Positions 8,087 through 17,368 of a stretch of DNA of 31,667 nt are shown here, piece after piece. The number at the start of each line of letters is the position of its first letter. Position 1 is the first letter of the stretch. Where the stretch lies: assembly GCA_964463485.1 (NCBI GenBank), contig CAYXDO010000136.1:1-31667 (forward strand), read 5' to 3'. The stretch is from CAYXDO01 sp964463485 (GTDB taxonomy: Bacteria > Myxococcota > Kuafuiibacteriia > Kuafuiibacteriales > Kuafuiibacteriaceae). Below the pieces are notes generated by a model. That model searched no databases, was not told the DNA's origin, and was given only the letters and a program-made list of their open reading frames with translations. The translations under genes and the position numbers were made by a program.

Positions 8087-9160
8087 TCAAGAAAAACGCG
8101 CGATGACGGGCAGGTGGTCGGAGAGCGTTCCTGCTTCCTTCATGACTCGCGCCTCCCTGAGCACGAGCGACTCGTCGTGGAAGAGGTGATCGAGCCTTCG
8201 ATTGGGCGCGTGCGACGGAAAGGTGAAGGACTCCTGGCCCGAGCGCGCCCGCGACATCACGTCCGAGAGTGCACTCCGAGCGCGCCCGAGCTCAGTCCCT
8301 CGGCTGGGTTCCAGGAGCTCGCGCAGAATGAGCATGGTCTCGTCGGAGCGAAAGTCGGTCTTGGGTTCATCAACAAACCCGTGACGTGCGAGCGCCTCCG
8401 GAGGCACGGTGTTGAAGTCGCCACCCAACAAGGTGACCGAGTCGAGGGAGCGAAGCCGAGCGGCGATCCGTCGGGCTTGGTCCATTCGATTCTCGGCGTC
8501 GAACGCCTCCAAGTGTACGTTCACGACCCGGAGCGCTCGTCCTGGAAGTTCGACGCTCGCGCACGACATGAAACGAAAGGGGTAGAAGGGGCGGTACCAA
8601 AAGGGTTGATTCTTGGGTTTCGGGAGGAGCTCTCCGAAGGCGCTCGTCATCGGGTGCCGACTCAGAATCGCCCCACCGGAGACGATGTGACCCCACCAGT
8701 TGGAGGGACGCCACGACGGATAAGGGACGAAGTTGGATCTCCACGTGACGATGGGTGCGACATATCGTAGACCGCTCGACTTCGCGATGATTTCGGCTTC
8801 GTCCAGGTCGTGGCTGCGGGCGGACGCAAAATCGACCTCCTGCAGCAGCGCGAGGTCCGCGCCCACGTTTGCGAGCGTGGAGCCCATCTCGGTCAGCGTG
8901 CGAATGAGTCGCTCGGCCGATTTCGGAGCTTGCTTCTGCCGTCCTTCGCTCCCCCATCCGAAACCCCACGCGATGTTCCAGGTGACTACGGTGAGTTCAG
9001 ACGGCCGACCGCTCGCCACCCGGACTCCGAGGTCGCGAACGGGCACGTCGATGGGCCCCGGAGCTTCTTGCGGTCCGAGGAGGAGGTCTGGGAAAGTCAT
9101 CTCGGGTTTGGGTGGCTCGGCGGAGCGCGCGAGTCCGAGTGGCGTCAGCCTGGCGGCCAT
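8087..9160 (-). CDS. Endonuclease/exonuclease/phosphatase (EEP) fold protein
   Basis: A 357-aa protein of the EEP superfamily (DNase I-, exonuclease III- and phosphodiesterase-like metal-dependent hydrolases). Motifs in order: TWNIAWGFGWG (60-70), LLQEVD with metal-binding Glu108, GGDFNTVP with Asp248 and Asn250, LDHLF, and terminal SDHLPV with the catalytic Asp-His pair. The residues needed for phosphodiester hydrolysis are present; the substrate cannot be told. There is no clear signal peptide, so it is probably cytoplasmic. The ATG at 9160 overlaps the HIT gene by 16 bp; an alternative ATG at 9100 would still keep the whole fold. It is the last gene of a minus-strand unit with the HIT and sugar-kinase-like genes. 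Confidence 0.9.
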   Translation of the reverse strand: MAARLTPLGLARSAEPPKPEMTFPDLLLGPQEAPGPIDVPVRDLGVRVASGRPSELTVVTWNIAWGFGWGSEGRQKQAPKSAERLIRTLTEMGSTLANVGADLALLQEVDFASARSHDLDEAEIIAKSSGLRYVAPIVTWRSNFVPYPSWRPSNWWGHIVSGGAILSRHPMTSAFGELLPKPKNQPFWYRPFYPFRFMSCASVELPGRALRVVNVHLEAFDAENRMDQARRIAARLRSLDSVTLLGGDFNTVPPEALARHGFVDEPKTDFRSDETMLILRELLEPSRGTELGRARSALSDVMSRARSGQESFTFPSHAPNRRLDHLFHDESLVLREARVMKEAGTLSDHLPVIARFS

Positions 9161-9483
9161 GAGAGGGCGCGCCCGGCGAGGAGGTGGACGTGGAGGTGGA
9201 AGACCGACTGGCCGGCTCCGGCACCGTTGTTCATGACCAGCCGAAAGTCATCGATTCCGCGAGTCGTTGCGATCTTGCCGGCCGTCGTGAGGAGGTGACC
9301 GATGAGTTGTTCGTCGGCCTCGACCGCGCTCGAGAGTCGGTCGATGGGTTTTTTCGGGACGACCAACAGATGAGTGGGTGCGGCCGGGTGGATATCTTCG
9401 AAGGCGAGGCACAGGTCGTCTTCGAAGACGATCTTCGCTGGGATTTCGCGATCGATGATGCGCGCAAAAATTGTCTTCTCCAT
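9145..9483 (-). CDS. HIT-family hydrolase (Hint/HinT type)
   Basis: A 112-aa histidine-triad protein of usual HinT length. HinT enzymes hydrolyse purine nucleoside phosphoramidates and related AMP-linked compounds in the cytoplasm. It opens with the typical TIFARIIDREIPAKIVFEDD block and ends with GQSVFHLHVHLLAGR, in which His96, His98 and His100 form the triad and Ser93 is the conserved Ser. It starts 33 bp after the kinase-like gene stop and overlaps the next gene by 16 bp, so the three are probably cotranscribed. No good ribosome site precedes the ATG at 9483 (acacctccATG), suggesting dependence on upstream translation. Confidence 0.95.
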   Translation of the reverse strand: MEKTIFARIIDREIPAKIVFEDDLCLAFEDIHPAAPTHLLVVPKKPIDRLSSAVEADEQLIGHLLTTAGKIATTRGIDDFRLVMNNGAGAGQSVFHLHVHLLAGRALSWPPG

Positions 9484-9516
9484 GGAGGTGTGTTTGCCAC
9501 GAGCCGGCGAGTCACG

Positions 9517-10581
9517 TCACCGATAAATCCGCCGAGTGATCGCGTCGGCGTCGGGTCTTTTGGCCAGGAAGTCGAGGCCGAGGGCGAGCTGGCCGCGTGC
9601 CCGGAGCAGGTTGTGGTCGCCGCGAGTCGCGTATCGGTTGGGGTTCCAGCCGAAATAGGACTCCTGCAGGGCGTCCGCGGCGAACCGGGCGGAGAGCTCG
9701 AGCATGATCGTGCCGATGGCGGGGGCGATGGCAGCGACCTCGTGCGGTTCGAGGAGCCCTCGCGTGGCCTGGGCGTAGCCTTCGATGGCGGGCTGAAAAA
9801 GATCGAGATCGAAGGAAACTCGGGTGGCGTCCTCTCCGGCGGGGTTGCACCAGGATCGGAACGCATCCCCGAGCTCGAGCGGGAGGGGCATGGGGGCGAC
9901 CGTGTCGAGGTCGACGAGGGCGATGGCTCGAGGACCGGAGTGGGAGAACATGATGTTGGTGATCTTTGGGTCGCCGTGGACGACTCGCTCCGGCAGGCCT
10001 TGGAGAGGGGGCAGCGTGGCGATCGAGTCGAAGAGGGTCTGCGCGAGCGCTGCGACTTGGGCATGTAAGCGGTGGGCGCTGTGAGCTTCGAGCGCGGAGC
10101 GGAGGGCGGTGAGGTGTCGCGGCGTGTCGTGGACTCCCAGGCGGCGAGCTCGGAACGACCACTCGAGGTCGCCAAGGGCGGCATGGAAGCGCCCGAGCAT
10201 GACGCCCGCTTCGCGGGCTTCGGCCGGATCGGCGAGCTTGTCGATGTTGCGGCCGTCGATCCAGGTGAGCATGCGCCAGACGCCAGCGTGCGGTTCGTCG
10301 GTGCGTTCGATCCAGAGCTTTCCGTCGAGGGCGGGTCGGAGCCTCGGCGTGGTGACTCCCTTCTGGGCGAGGTGTTGGGTCACCGAGTCGATGTCTTCGT
10401 GGACCAAGGGCGAGAAGATGCCGTTGACGCGCTGCAGGGCCCAAACTTCGGGTCCTCTTTGGATTCGGTAGGTCGCGTTGATCAGTCCGGTGGGGACTTT
10501 TTCGACGCGATCCGGGGAGACTCCGAAGGCGCTGAGCACCGGGTCGAGGGCGGGGTCCACGGTCCCGTACGGTCGCGCCAT
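9517..10581 (-). CDS. APH-fold sugar kinase-like protein (NahK-like)
   Basis: A 354-aa phosphotransferase of the aminoglycoside phosphotransferase/homoserine-kinase II fold. It has INATYRI (34-40), LQRVNGIFSP (49-58), HGDPKITN (202-209) with catalytic Asp204, and the metal-binding VDLDT (223-227). The QRVN..F..P....DI..VT block and early INxT pattern resemble N-acetylhexosamine 1-kinases (NahK) more than antibiotic kinases, so I infer an anomeric sugar 1-kinase or similar small-molecule kinase. There is no evidence for resistance. The ATG at 10581 has a close upstream ggag. It heads the operon with HIT and EEP genes and is divergent from the Pro-rich gene, with 57 bp between starts. Confidence 0.88.
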   Translation of the reverse strand: MARPYGTVDPALDPVLSAFGVSPDRVEKVPTGLINATYRIQRGPEVWALQRVNGIFSPLVHEDIDSVTQHLAQKGVTTPRLRPALDGKLWIERTDEPHAGVWRMLTWIDGRNIDKLADPAEAREAGVMLGRFHAALGDLEWSFRARRLGVHDTPRHLTALRSALEAHSAHRLHAQVAALAQTLFDSIATLPPLQGLPERVVHGDPKITNIMFSHSGPRAIALVDLDTVAPMPLPLELGDAFRSWCNPAGEDATRVSFDLDLFQPAIEGYAQATRGLLEPHEVAAIAPAIGTIMLELSARFAADALQESYFGWNPNRYATRGDHNLLRARGQLALGLDFLAKRPDADAITRRIYR

Positions 10582-10638
10582 CGCGCTCCGGTCGCAAGAG
10601 CGAGTCGCGCCTCACACCGCGGGTCTTGATCCTGTATA

Positions 10639-13026
10639 TTGCGCGGAGTGGGTGCCTCCGGCGCCGTCATCGTTCATCACATCGGAGGAAAGCTGACGCT
10701 CGGGTTCGTCCACGAATTCGAGCCGCAGCAACGAGTCCTTTCGGTGGCACGCGAGCTCGGTTCGAGCGCGGCCGTTGAGGTCGCGCTGGGCGCCGTCAAA
10801 GCGGTGTATTTCGTTCGATCGCTCGAACACGGTGCGGACGAGCGAATGGGTGAAGCGGCCCCCGATCCGCCGGGCGATCTTTCGACGGTCGAGTTCGTCG
10901 ACGGCACGAGCATTCGCGCGCGCAAGGAGCAGCTCGTTCAGGGGCGTGGGTACTGGTTGCGGCCGGAGCACGGCGACGCCAACGCCTCTCGGATCTTCGC
11001 GCCTGCACAAGGAGTGCAATCGATCAAGCCATTGGCGGGCAAGCCAGTGGCCGTCAAAGGTGCAATTCCTGCGGCAAAGACGAGCCCCGGTACCGGGATG
11101 TCGTTTCTGGGAAGGCCGCCGCCGCCCGAGCATGACGCGTCCTTAGGGGCTGCTGGCGCCGTTCCAGCGGTTCCGACATCGGCGCCGGCCCCCGCGGCTC
11201 CAGGGTTCATCGCGGCGCCAGCAGCACCGACGCCGGCCCCTTGGGGCGCGGCGGGTGCTCCGGCCGCGCCTTTCGGCAGCTCACCTTTCGGCAACTCGCC
11301 GCTCGGCTCGAAGGCGCCAGGGCCCCAAAGAGCCCCCGGCGCGGCTCCCTGGATGGAGCCTTCGGCGCCGCCGGCCGCTCCCGCGGCGCCCCCGCTCGGC
11401 ACACCGCTGCCCTGGATGCAAGCCTCTCCGGCATCGATCAGCTCAGGGCTAGGCATGGGGGCAGGCCCAGCGGCTCCGATGCCGTCCCCGCCGATGCAGG
11501 CTGTGCCGCAGATGCAGGTGCCGGCCGCTCCGCTTCATCCCGCGCCCGTCCCGCCGCCGCCCGGAGGTTGGCCGTCGACGGCTATTCGGCAGGCCCAGGC
11601 CCCGTCGACGCCATGGCCGACGCCGCCTCCGCCGCCTGCAGGGGCATGGGGTTGGCCGGCCCCGCCCGCGCCGCCCGCGCAGCCCGCACCGCAGGCTTGG
11701 CCCCCCGGCTTGGCGCCTGCGACGCTGCAAGCTGCACCGATGCAACCCGCGGCGGCGGCTCCGGCCGCGCTTTGGCCAGCCGCGAGCCCCCAGTTGCCGA
11801 GGTCACCGACTCCGTCTTGGCCCGCTCAAAGTGATGATTTGGAGCTTCCGGACGATGTGCTGGCGTCACAGGACCTCCCAAAGCGCCCCGAAGCGATCCC
11901 TGTCCCGGTGCCCATGGAAGGACCCGACCTCGGGAGCCTTTCGTTCGTGGACTCGGCCGTCGTCGAGCGAACGAGCTTCGAACGGCCCGACTCGAATCAG
12001 CACCCGACGCCTCGAAGTGATCCGCTCGCGGATCCAGGGTGGGGCCTCGATCTCTCGAGCGACTTGGTGCTCGGACCCACCAGCCCCTCGTCCGCTCCGG
12101 CGACTGCGTCTTCGAGACCGCACGTCCCGTCGGCGCCTCCTGCGTGGCGCAGCGACGCGCTTGCCCCGCCTATCGTGCCCTCTCAGCCGCTGGTGCCTCT
12201 GCCGTCTCGCCCACCCATCGAGGCGCAGTCAGCGCCCCCGCGGCCCGATGATTCGTTTTGGCCGGCCCTCGAGCCGATCCGGCCGCTCGCGGAGATTCTC
12301 CCGCCGGCTCGGGCACCCTCACCCGGTCGTTCTCCGGAGACCGACCATGGTTGGTCCGAATCGCAGGCCGAGCCTCGGCCCCAGGTGTGGCCGCAGCTCG
12401 CCCAGGTGCGGCCCGAGGTCCCGAGGCCTTTGCAGGTCGAAGAGCCGATCTCGCCGCTGGCTCCCACGCCTCCTCCCCGGTTGGTTCCGTCGCAGCAGCC
12501 TCCTGCTTTCAACCCGTTTGGGGCTGCGGCGCCGGTGCGCGAGGTCGCATCGCCCTGGGCCGACGTCACTCCTCCGGTTCCTCCGCCCAAACCCCTCCCC
12601 GCCGATCCGCCCCGAGCGAAGGCGCTCACTCCTGCGGAAGCCTGGGCACGAGCACCGGCTGCGCCTGCACCGAGCCCGAAAGCGCAAGTGAAGGAAGCCT
12701 GGAGCATGCCGGACCGGTCCAAGGAGGCGCGCGAAGCGACCCCGCCCGCGCCGTCGGATCCAGGAAAGAGGAAGACCGCGGATCTGCCGAAGCCACCAGC
12801 GGACTCCGACGCCGCGCTGCGTTCGTTGGAGGCCATGCGCGCCAAGCTCGAGCGGCCCCACGAGTCTCCACCGCCGGCCAACACCAGAGGCTTCGAGCCG
12901 CAAGGAGCGCGCCCTCGGCCCCAGTCTCCGCCCGTCCTCGAGCCCGCCGCGCTCGTCGAGATCCCGGAAGCGGAGAGCCGCAAAGAGATTGACGACGAGC
13001 TTCGAAAGTACCTCGAAGGACTCTGA
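10639..13026 (+). CDS. Large Pro/Ala-rich protein with N-terminal DUF6982-like domain
   Basis: A 795-aa protein in three parts. Residues about 8-120 are folded: GAVIVHHIGGKLTLGFVHEF, then VKAVYFVRSLE, resembling the DUF6982/PilZ-like beta domain found in deltaproteobacterial signalling proteins. Residues about 150-740 are very rich in Pro, Ala, Gly and Met, with PAAP, PAPP and WP motifs and almost no predicted secondary structure. The last ~50 residues are charged and end EIDDELRKYLEGL, a probable amphipathic helix. The start is uncertain: TTG at 10639 or GTG at 10648; neither has a clear ribosome site, and the APH gene is divergent. The next gene begins 2 bp after the stop, so the two likely work together. 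Role unknown; a scaffold or motility/signalling adaptor is a guess. Confidence 0.85.
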   Translation: MRGVGASGAVIVHHIGGKLTLGFVHEFEPQQRVLSVARELGSSAAVEVALGAVKAVYFVRSLEHGADERMGEAAPDPPGDLSTVEFVDGTSIRARKEQLVQGRGYWLRPEHGDANASRIFAPAQGVQSIKPLAGKPVAVKGAIPAAKTSPGTGMSFLGRPPPPEHDASLGAAGAVPAVPTSAPAPAAPGFIAAPAAPTPAPWGAAGAPAAPFGSSPFGNSPLGSKAPGPQRAPGAAPWMEPSAPPAAPAAPPLGTPLPWMQASPASISSGLGMGAGPAAPMPSPPMQAVPQMQVPAAPLHPAPVPPPPGGWPSTAIRQAQAPSTPWPTPPPPPAGAWGWPAPPAPPAQPAPQAWPPGLAPATLQAAPMQPAAAAPAALWPAASPQLPRSPTPSWPAQSDDLELPDDVLASQDLPKRPEAIPVPVPMEGPDLGSLSFVDSAVVERTSFERPDSNQHPTPRSDPLADPGWGLDLSSDLVLGPTSPSSAPATASSRPHVPSAPPAWRSDALAPPIVPSQPLVPLPSRPPIEAQSAPPRPDDSFWPALEPIRPLAEILPPARAPSPGRSPETDHGWSESQAEPRPQVWPQLAQVRPEVPRPLQVEEPISPLAPTPPPRLVPSQQPPAFNPFGAAAPVREVASPWADVTPPVPPPKPLPADPPRAKALTPAEAWARAPAAPAPSPKAQVKEAWSMPDRSKEAREATPPAPSDPGKRKTADLPKPPADSDAALRSLEAMRAKLERPHESPPPANTRGFEPQGARPRPQSPPVLEPAALVEIPEAESRKEIDDELRKYLEGL

Positions 13027-13028
13027 CC

Positions 13029-14054
13029 ATGTCTGACCACTCTTTGGGCTCGACATCGGGCTCGACACAGCGCCAGGCGCTCAGGGACTGGCTCGTCGGG
13101 CGCCTCACCGACGACGCTTATCTCGCGGATTGGGCGCGCCTGCTGGAGTCCGGCTACCAGGCGTGGCTGGCCGCTCCCCTCTCGGAGCTCGTCCCGGAGT
13201 CGAGTGTCCTGGCCCTCACCAACGTCACGCTCGAACCCGCGCGGCTGGCCGCGGCGATCCGGCCCATCTTCGGCGCAGGCCTGCGAAGGTTGGTGAGCGA
13301 CGCGAAGAAGGACACGCTGCCCCTGCGCGACTGGGTTCCGCCCGAAGCAGAAGCCGTGATCGCCGCAGCCGCGAATCGCCCCGGCCTCGTTCGCAGAGAG
13401 TGGGTCGAGACGATCTTCAAAGAAGAAGCGATCGAGAAGATCGCGGCCGAAGCCCTCTTTCGGGCCCTCAAGGACTTCTCGACGGTGATCTCGAAGCTCA
13501 TCAAGAACCTCCCGATCCTTCGGCGAGTTCCGATCCTCGGAGGCGGAGGGATCGCCGGAAAGCTCGTGGAGGAGATCGAACGGCTCCTCGAGCCGGAGAT
13601 CCGATCCTTTCTGGCGGGCGGGACTCGACGAGCGCTCGATCGCGCGTCGGTGTTCGCGATCGACCACCTCGACGATCCGGCATCCCGAGCGCTGCGAAAA
13701 AACGTCGCTGCGTTCATCTTGTCGAAGAGCCCGGCCTTCCATATCGACCCGCTCTCGCCGGAGGTGCTCGCCGACGTAGAAAGAGCAGCCGTCCTCATCT
13801 CCGAGCGGATCGCGGCGAATCCGCGATCCAAGGAGATCGCGACCCGGGTGATCTCGGAGCTCGCCAAAGGGAACGGTCACAAGACCTTGGGGCAGGCCCT
13901 CGACGAGCTGGGCGCCAACGTGACGCCCCCGTTCCATGAGCTCGCGATGATCACGTGGCCGGCCGCGAAGCGCTTGATTCAGAGCGAAGGTTTCAAGTCC
14001 TGGCTCGATCAGATCCTGGAGGAGCTCTTCGTCGAGGCGGGACGGCAAGGCTGA
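13029..14054 (+). CDS. Conserved-looking alpha-helical protein, unknown function
   Basis: A 341-aa protein without a recognised catalytic motif. It is predicted mostly helical, soluble and charged, with a Gly-rich turn ILGGGGIAGKLVEEIERLLEPE near the middle (about 174-195) and no signal peptide. The ATG follows the Pro-rich gene's stop by 2 bp and has aagga 8 bp upstream, so it belongs to the same transcript. Coding is supported by strong third-position GC and gene-like residue use; the long minus-strand frame opposite (12183-14048) is its shadow. Its final Gly codon and TGA begin the first of two tandem 24-bp repeats. Confidence 0.85.
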   Translation: MSDHSLGSTSGSTQRQALRDWLVGRLTDDAYLADWARLLESGYQAWLAAPLSELVPESSVLALTNVTLEPARLAAAIRPIFGAGLRRLVSDAKKDTLPLRDWVPPEAEAVIAAAANRPGLVRREWVETIFKEEAIEKIAAEALFRALKDFSTVISKLIKNLPILRRVPILGGGGIAGKLVEEIERLLEPEIRSFLAGGTRRALDRASVFAIDHLDDPASRALRKNVAAFILSKSPAFHIDPLSPEVLADVERAAVLISERIAANPRSKEIATRVISELAKGNGHKTLGQALDELGANVTPPFHELAMITWPAAKRLIQSEGFKSWLDQILEELFVEAGRQG

Positions 14055-14097
14055 GGAGCGCTGCGGGCGCGGAGCTGAGGAGCGCTGCGGGCGCGGA
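14050..14097. repeat. Two perfect tandem 24-bp repeats between convergent genes
   Basis: Copy 1 (14050-14073) and copy 2 (14074-14097) are identical and begin gctgaggagcgctgcggg. Copy 1 contains the stop of the 341-aa protein gene (ggcTGA). The array fills most of the 61-bp gap to the end of ahcY. GC-rich self-complementarity is weak, so a terminator role is possible but not shown. Confidence 0.9.
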
Positions 14098-14115
14098 GCG
14101 AGGCGGTCGAGCAGC

Positions 14116-15435
<1,320 letters not shown>

Positions 15436-15474
15436 TCTGAACCTCACTCGCGCCGCTGCGCTGCCTCGATAGTG

Positions 15475-15521
15475 CCACGGAGCTTCGCCCGATCGACGGG
15501 AATCTGCTCCGAGCTCCGTGG
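15475..15521 (-). promoter_or_regulatory. Candidate stem-loop in the ahcY leader
   Basis: Read on the minus strand, ccacggagct pairs perfectly with agctccgtgg (plus positions 15512-15521 and 15475-15484). A nested cccg/cggg hairpin sits inside (15488-15500). The stem lies 40 bp upstream of the ahcY GTG. It lacks the conserved core of the known SAH riboswitch, so any regulatory role is inference. Confidence 0.4.
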
Positions 15522-15582
15522 GAGGGGAGTAGGTCAGGCCCCCTTGCTTGGGCAAGCGACTTTCGTCGGGTGGTGACCCCAG

Positions 15583-15601
15583 GTGCGGCGCGGCGCCGCA
15601 C
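15583..15601. promoter_or_regulatory. 19-bp GC-rich palindrome in the ahcY/DUF2892 divergent gap
   Basis: The sequence gtgcggcgcggcgccgcac is a perfect 9+1+9 inverted repeat about 150 bp upstream of ahcY and 75 bp upstream of the DUF2892 start. It could be an operator or an RNA hairpin; composition bias makes it weak evidence. Confidence 0.3.
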
Positions 15602-15676
15602 CCAGAATCCTTTGGGCGCCTGCCAGCATCTGACTTTCGAACGTACGCGCTGGATCGCGCGAACCGGAGGAAAGCC

Positions 15677-15889
15677 ATGTTGGAGAAGATGCTCGTCAAG
15701 AATGAAGCAACGCCCGATCGAATCGCCAGGGTTGTGGCCGGGCTGGCGCTATTGTCGCTCATGGTCGTGGGGCCCAAGACGATGTGGGGTCTCGTTGGTC
15801 TCGTGCCGCTCTTGACCGGAGCGCTCGGGAGCTGTCCGCTGTACACGCTCTTCGGGGTCGGCACCTGCAAGGTGAACACAGCGAGCTGA
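15677..15889 (+). CDS. DUF2892-family small inner-membrane protein
   Basis: A 70-aa protein matching the DUF2892 pattern: a short basic start with NEATPDRIARVVAGLAL, two hydrophobic segments (about 17-33 and 38-52), and SCPLYTLFGVGTCK with two conserved Cys residues. DUF2892 proteins resemble the membrane part of YgaP-type rhodaneses, and some occur near sulfur metabolism genes; the role here is unknown. The ATG at 15677 is chosen over longer starts because it matches the family N-terminus and has ggagga 5 bp upstream. It is divergent from ahcY, and its stop is 22 bp from the convergent DUF4340 gene end. Confidence 0.9.
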   Translation: MLEKMLVKNEATPDRIARVVAGLALLSLMVVGPKTMWGLVGLVPLLTGALGSCPLYTLFGVGTCKVNTAS

Positions 15890-15910
15890 GCGGGACCCTG
15901 TACTCGGACT

Positions 15911-17368
15911 TCAGCGCTTCTCGTCGTCGACGAGCTCGTCGAGCCTCGTAGGCAGAACTTTCGCCAGCGTGGAGTCCTGAATCCCATCCACGCGCCCCAA
16001 ACCGGCAGAGGACACGTACACGTGACCGCTGTCGATCGGCTTACCAAACCACACGTCGGCGAGCCGGTCTCCCTTCTGGTTGTAAAACGTCGCCCGACGT
16101 TCGGGAGGCGCGAGCTTCCATGACGCGAGTTGATCCGGCGTCGCGCCATCGATCACGACCCGCGACGATCTCAGCGTCGAGAAATAGGTCAGCACGGCCT
16201 GGACCTTCCATGGCTTGGCCGATCGATTCGTCGGCTCCAACATGCGCCAGGTCGATTCCTTGGCGTTCGCCGCGGCGATGTCTCGCTCGATCCGGATCTT
16301 CTGGCCGCTCAGCAGCCACAGGTCGAGCCGATGCACCTCGTCGATGTCGAACCTCGAGATCGTTCGATCTCGGAAGTCCGCGAAGCTCTTGTCGAGATCC
16401 GAAGGGAACGCGTCGTAGACCTCGGCTACGAACGAGGTGCCTTCCAACTGTAAGAAAGGCCCGCGGGGCTCGCGCCCGTCGCCTGCCGCCAGCCCGACCG
16501 CCGCGCGAACCTCGACGCCGAGGGTCTGCTTCACGGCCAAGGCATACGCGGGAGGGTTCAATCCGAATCGCTTCGTTACCTCCGGAGGGTCCTTTTCGAT
16601 CGCGTCGGTCGCGAAGCTCTCGGCCTTGAGGTCCTTCGTCAGGATTCGAAGAAACGAATCCACGATCAGAAAATCGGCCGGGCGGGGGACCTGACCTGGG
16701 CCTCGCACGAGCCACTTGTTGCCCGTTCGATCGAGCCCGAACGCGAGCTTGCCGCCCTTGTCTACTGTAACGCTCGTGATCGCGTCCTTGGGCCACAAGA
16801 TGATCCGCTTGTCTCGGTAAGCGTAGAGATCGAGCGAGAGCGGCTCGTAAAAGTTCGCCCGGGCGCAGTGGATGGCGTCCTCTTGCTCGACGCTTACCCA
16901 GAAACACTCTTCGGACTGGTTGCGGGCGCCCACGCGGAGCTCGTGGGTCGTGCCGTCTTCGAGGAAAACTTTGGCGATGACCTGCGGGTGGTCGAGCCCG
17001 TACTGCGCGCGAACCGCTGCGGTGACGGCCTCCGCGACCACACTCGTCGAAGCGACGGACACCATCGAGTCGATCGCCGCGCCGACGTTGTTTTGGTCGG
17101 CGGGCCACTTGATCGGGCGCTCGATCAGCCAGAAACCTTGCGCGGCGAGCGAGGACGTCTTCACGAAGCGGAACGACGTGCCGCCGACGGTCAGATCGAA
17201 CGACTTGACGTGTGCGCTTCCCCAGCCGGTGAAGAGCCGCTCCCGCTTCTTCATGTCTTCGTGATGTCGACGGTCGGCGTCGAGGTCTGCGATCGCCTTC
17301 CAGGCCAGCGCTCCCGCGAGCAACACCACGATCGTCGCGCCGATGGCCGTCCGGCCGATCCGCTTCAC
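15911..17368 (-). CDS. DUF4340-domain protein, ABC-transporter accessory
   Basis: A 485-aa protein with one N-terminal membrane segment (about residues 9-24, IGATIVVLLAGALAWKA) and a large extracytoplasmic region made of repeated beta-rich DUF4340-type modules (GFWLIERPIKWPADQNNVGAAIDSM is the recognisable start). DUF4340 proteins usually follow GldG-like subunits of ABC transporters. The GTG at 17368 overlaps the GldG-like stop as GTGA, so I prefer it; a GTG at 17389 would add seven residues. It is the last gene of the four-gene operon. Role inferred: periplasmic or accessory subunit of the complex. Confidence 0.88.
   Translation of the reverse strand: MKRIGRTAIGATIVVLLAGALAWKAIADLDADRRHHEDMKKRERLFTGWGSAHVKSFDLTVGGTSFRFVKTSSLAAQGFWLIERPIKWPADQNNVGAAIDSMVSVASTSVVAEAVTAAVRAQYGLDHPQVIAKVFLEDGTTHELRVGARNQSEECFWVSVEQEDAIHCARANFYEPLSLDLYAYRDKRIILWPKDAITSVTVDKGGKLAFGLDRTGNKWLVRGPGQVPRPADFLIVDSFLRILTKDLKAESFATDAIEKDPPEVTKRFGLNPPAYALAVKQTLGVEVRAAVGLAAGDGREPRGPFLQLEGTSFVAEVYDAFPSDLDKSFADFRDRTISRFDIDEVHRLDLWLLSGQKIRIERDIAAANAKESTWRMLEPTNRSAKPWKVQAVLTYFSTLRSSRVVIDGATPDQLASWKLAPPERRATFYNQKGDRLADVWFGKPIDSGHVYVSSAGLGRVDGIQDSTLAKVLPTRLDELVDDEKR

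Noticed and set aside
12183..14048. 621-aa minus-strand gene
   Set aside because: It is opposite two well-supported plus-strand genes and shows shadow-frame composition from high third-position GC.
14052..14097. SAH riboswitch, because gaggagcgctgc resembles its conserved core
   Set aside because: It is a 24-bp tandem repeat on the plus strand at the 3' end of ahcY, not in its leader, and lacks the remaining conserved parts.
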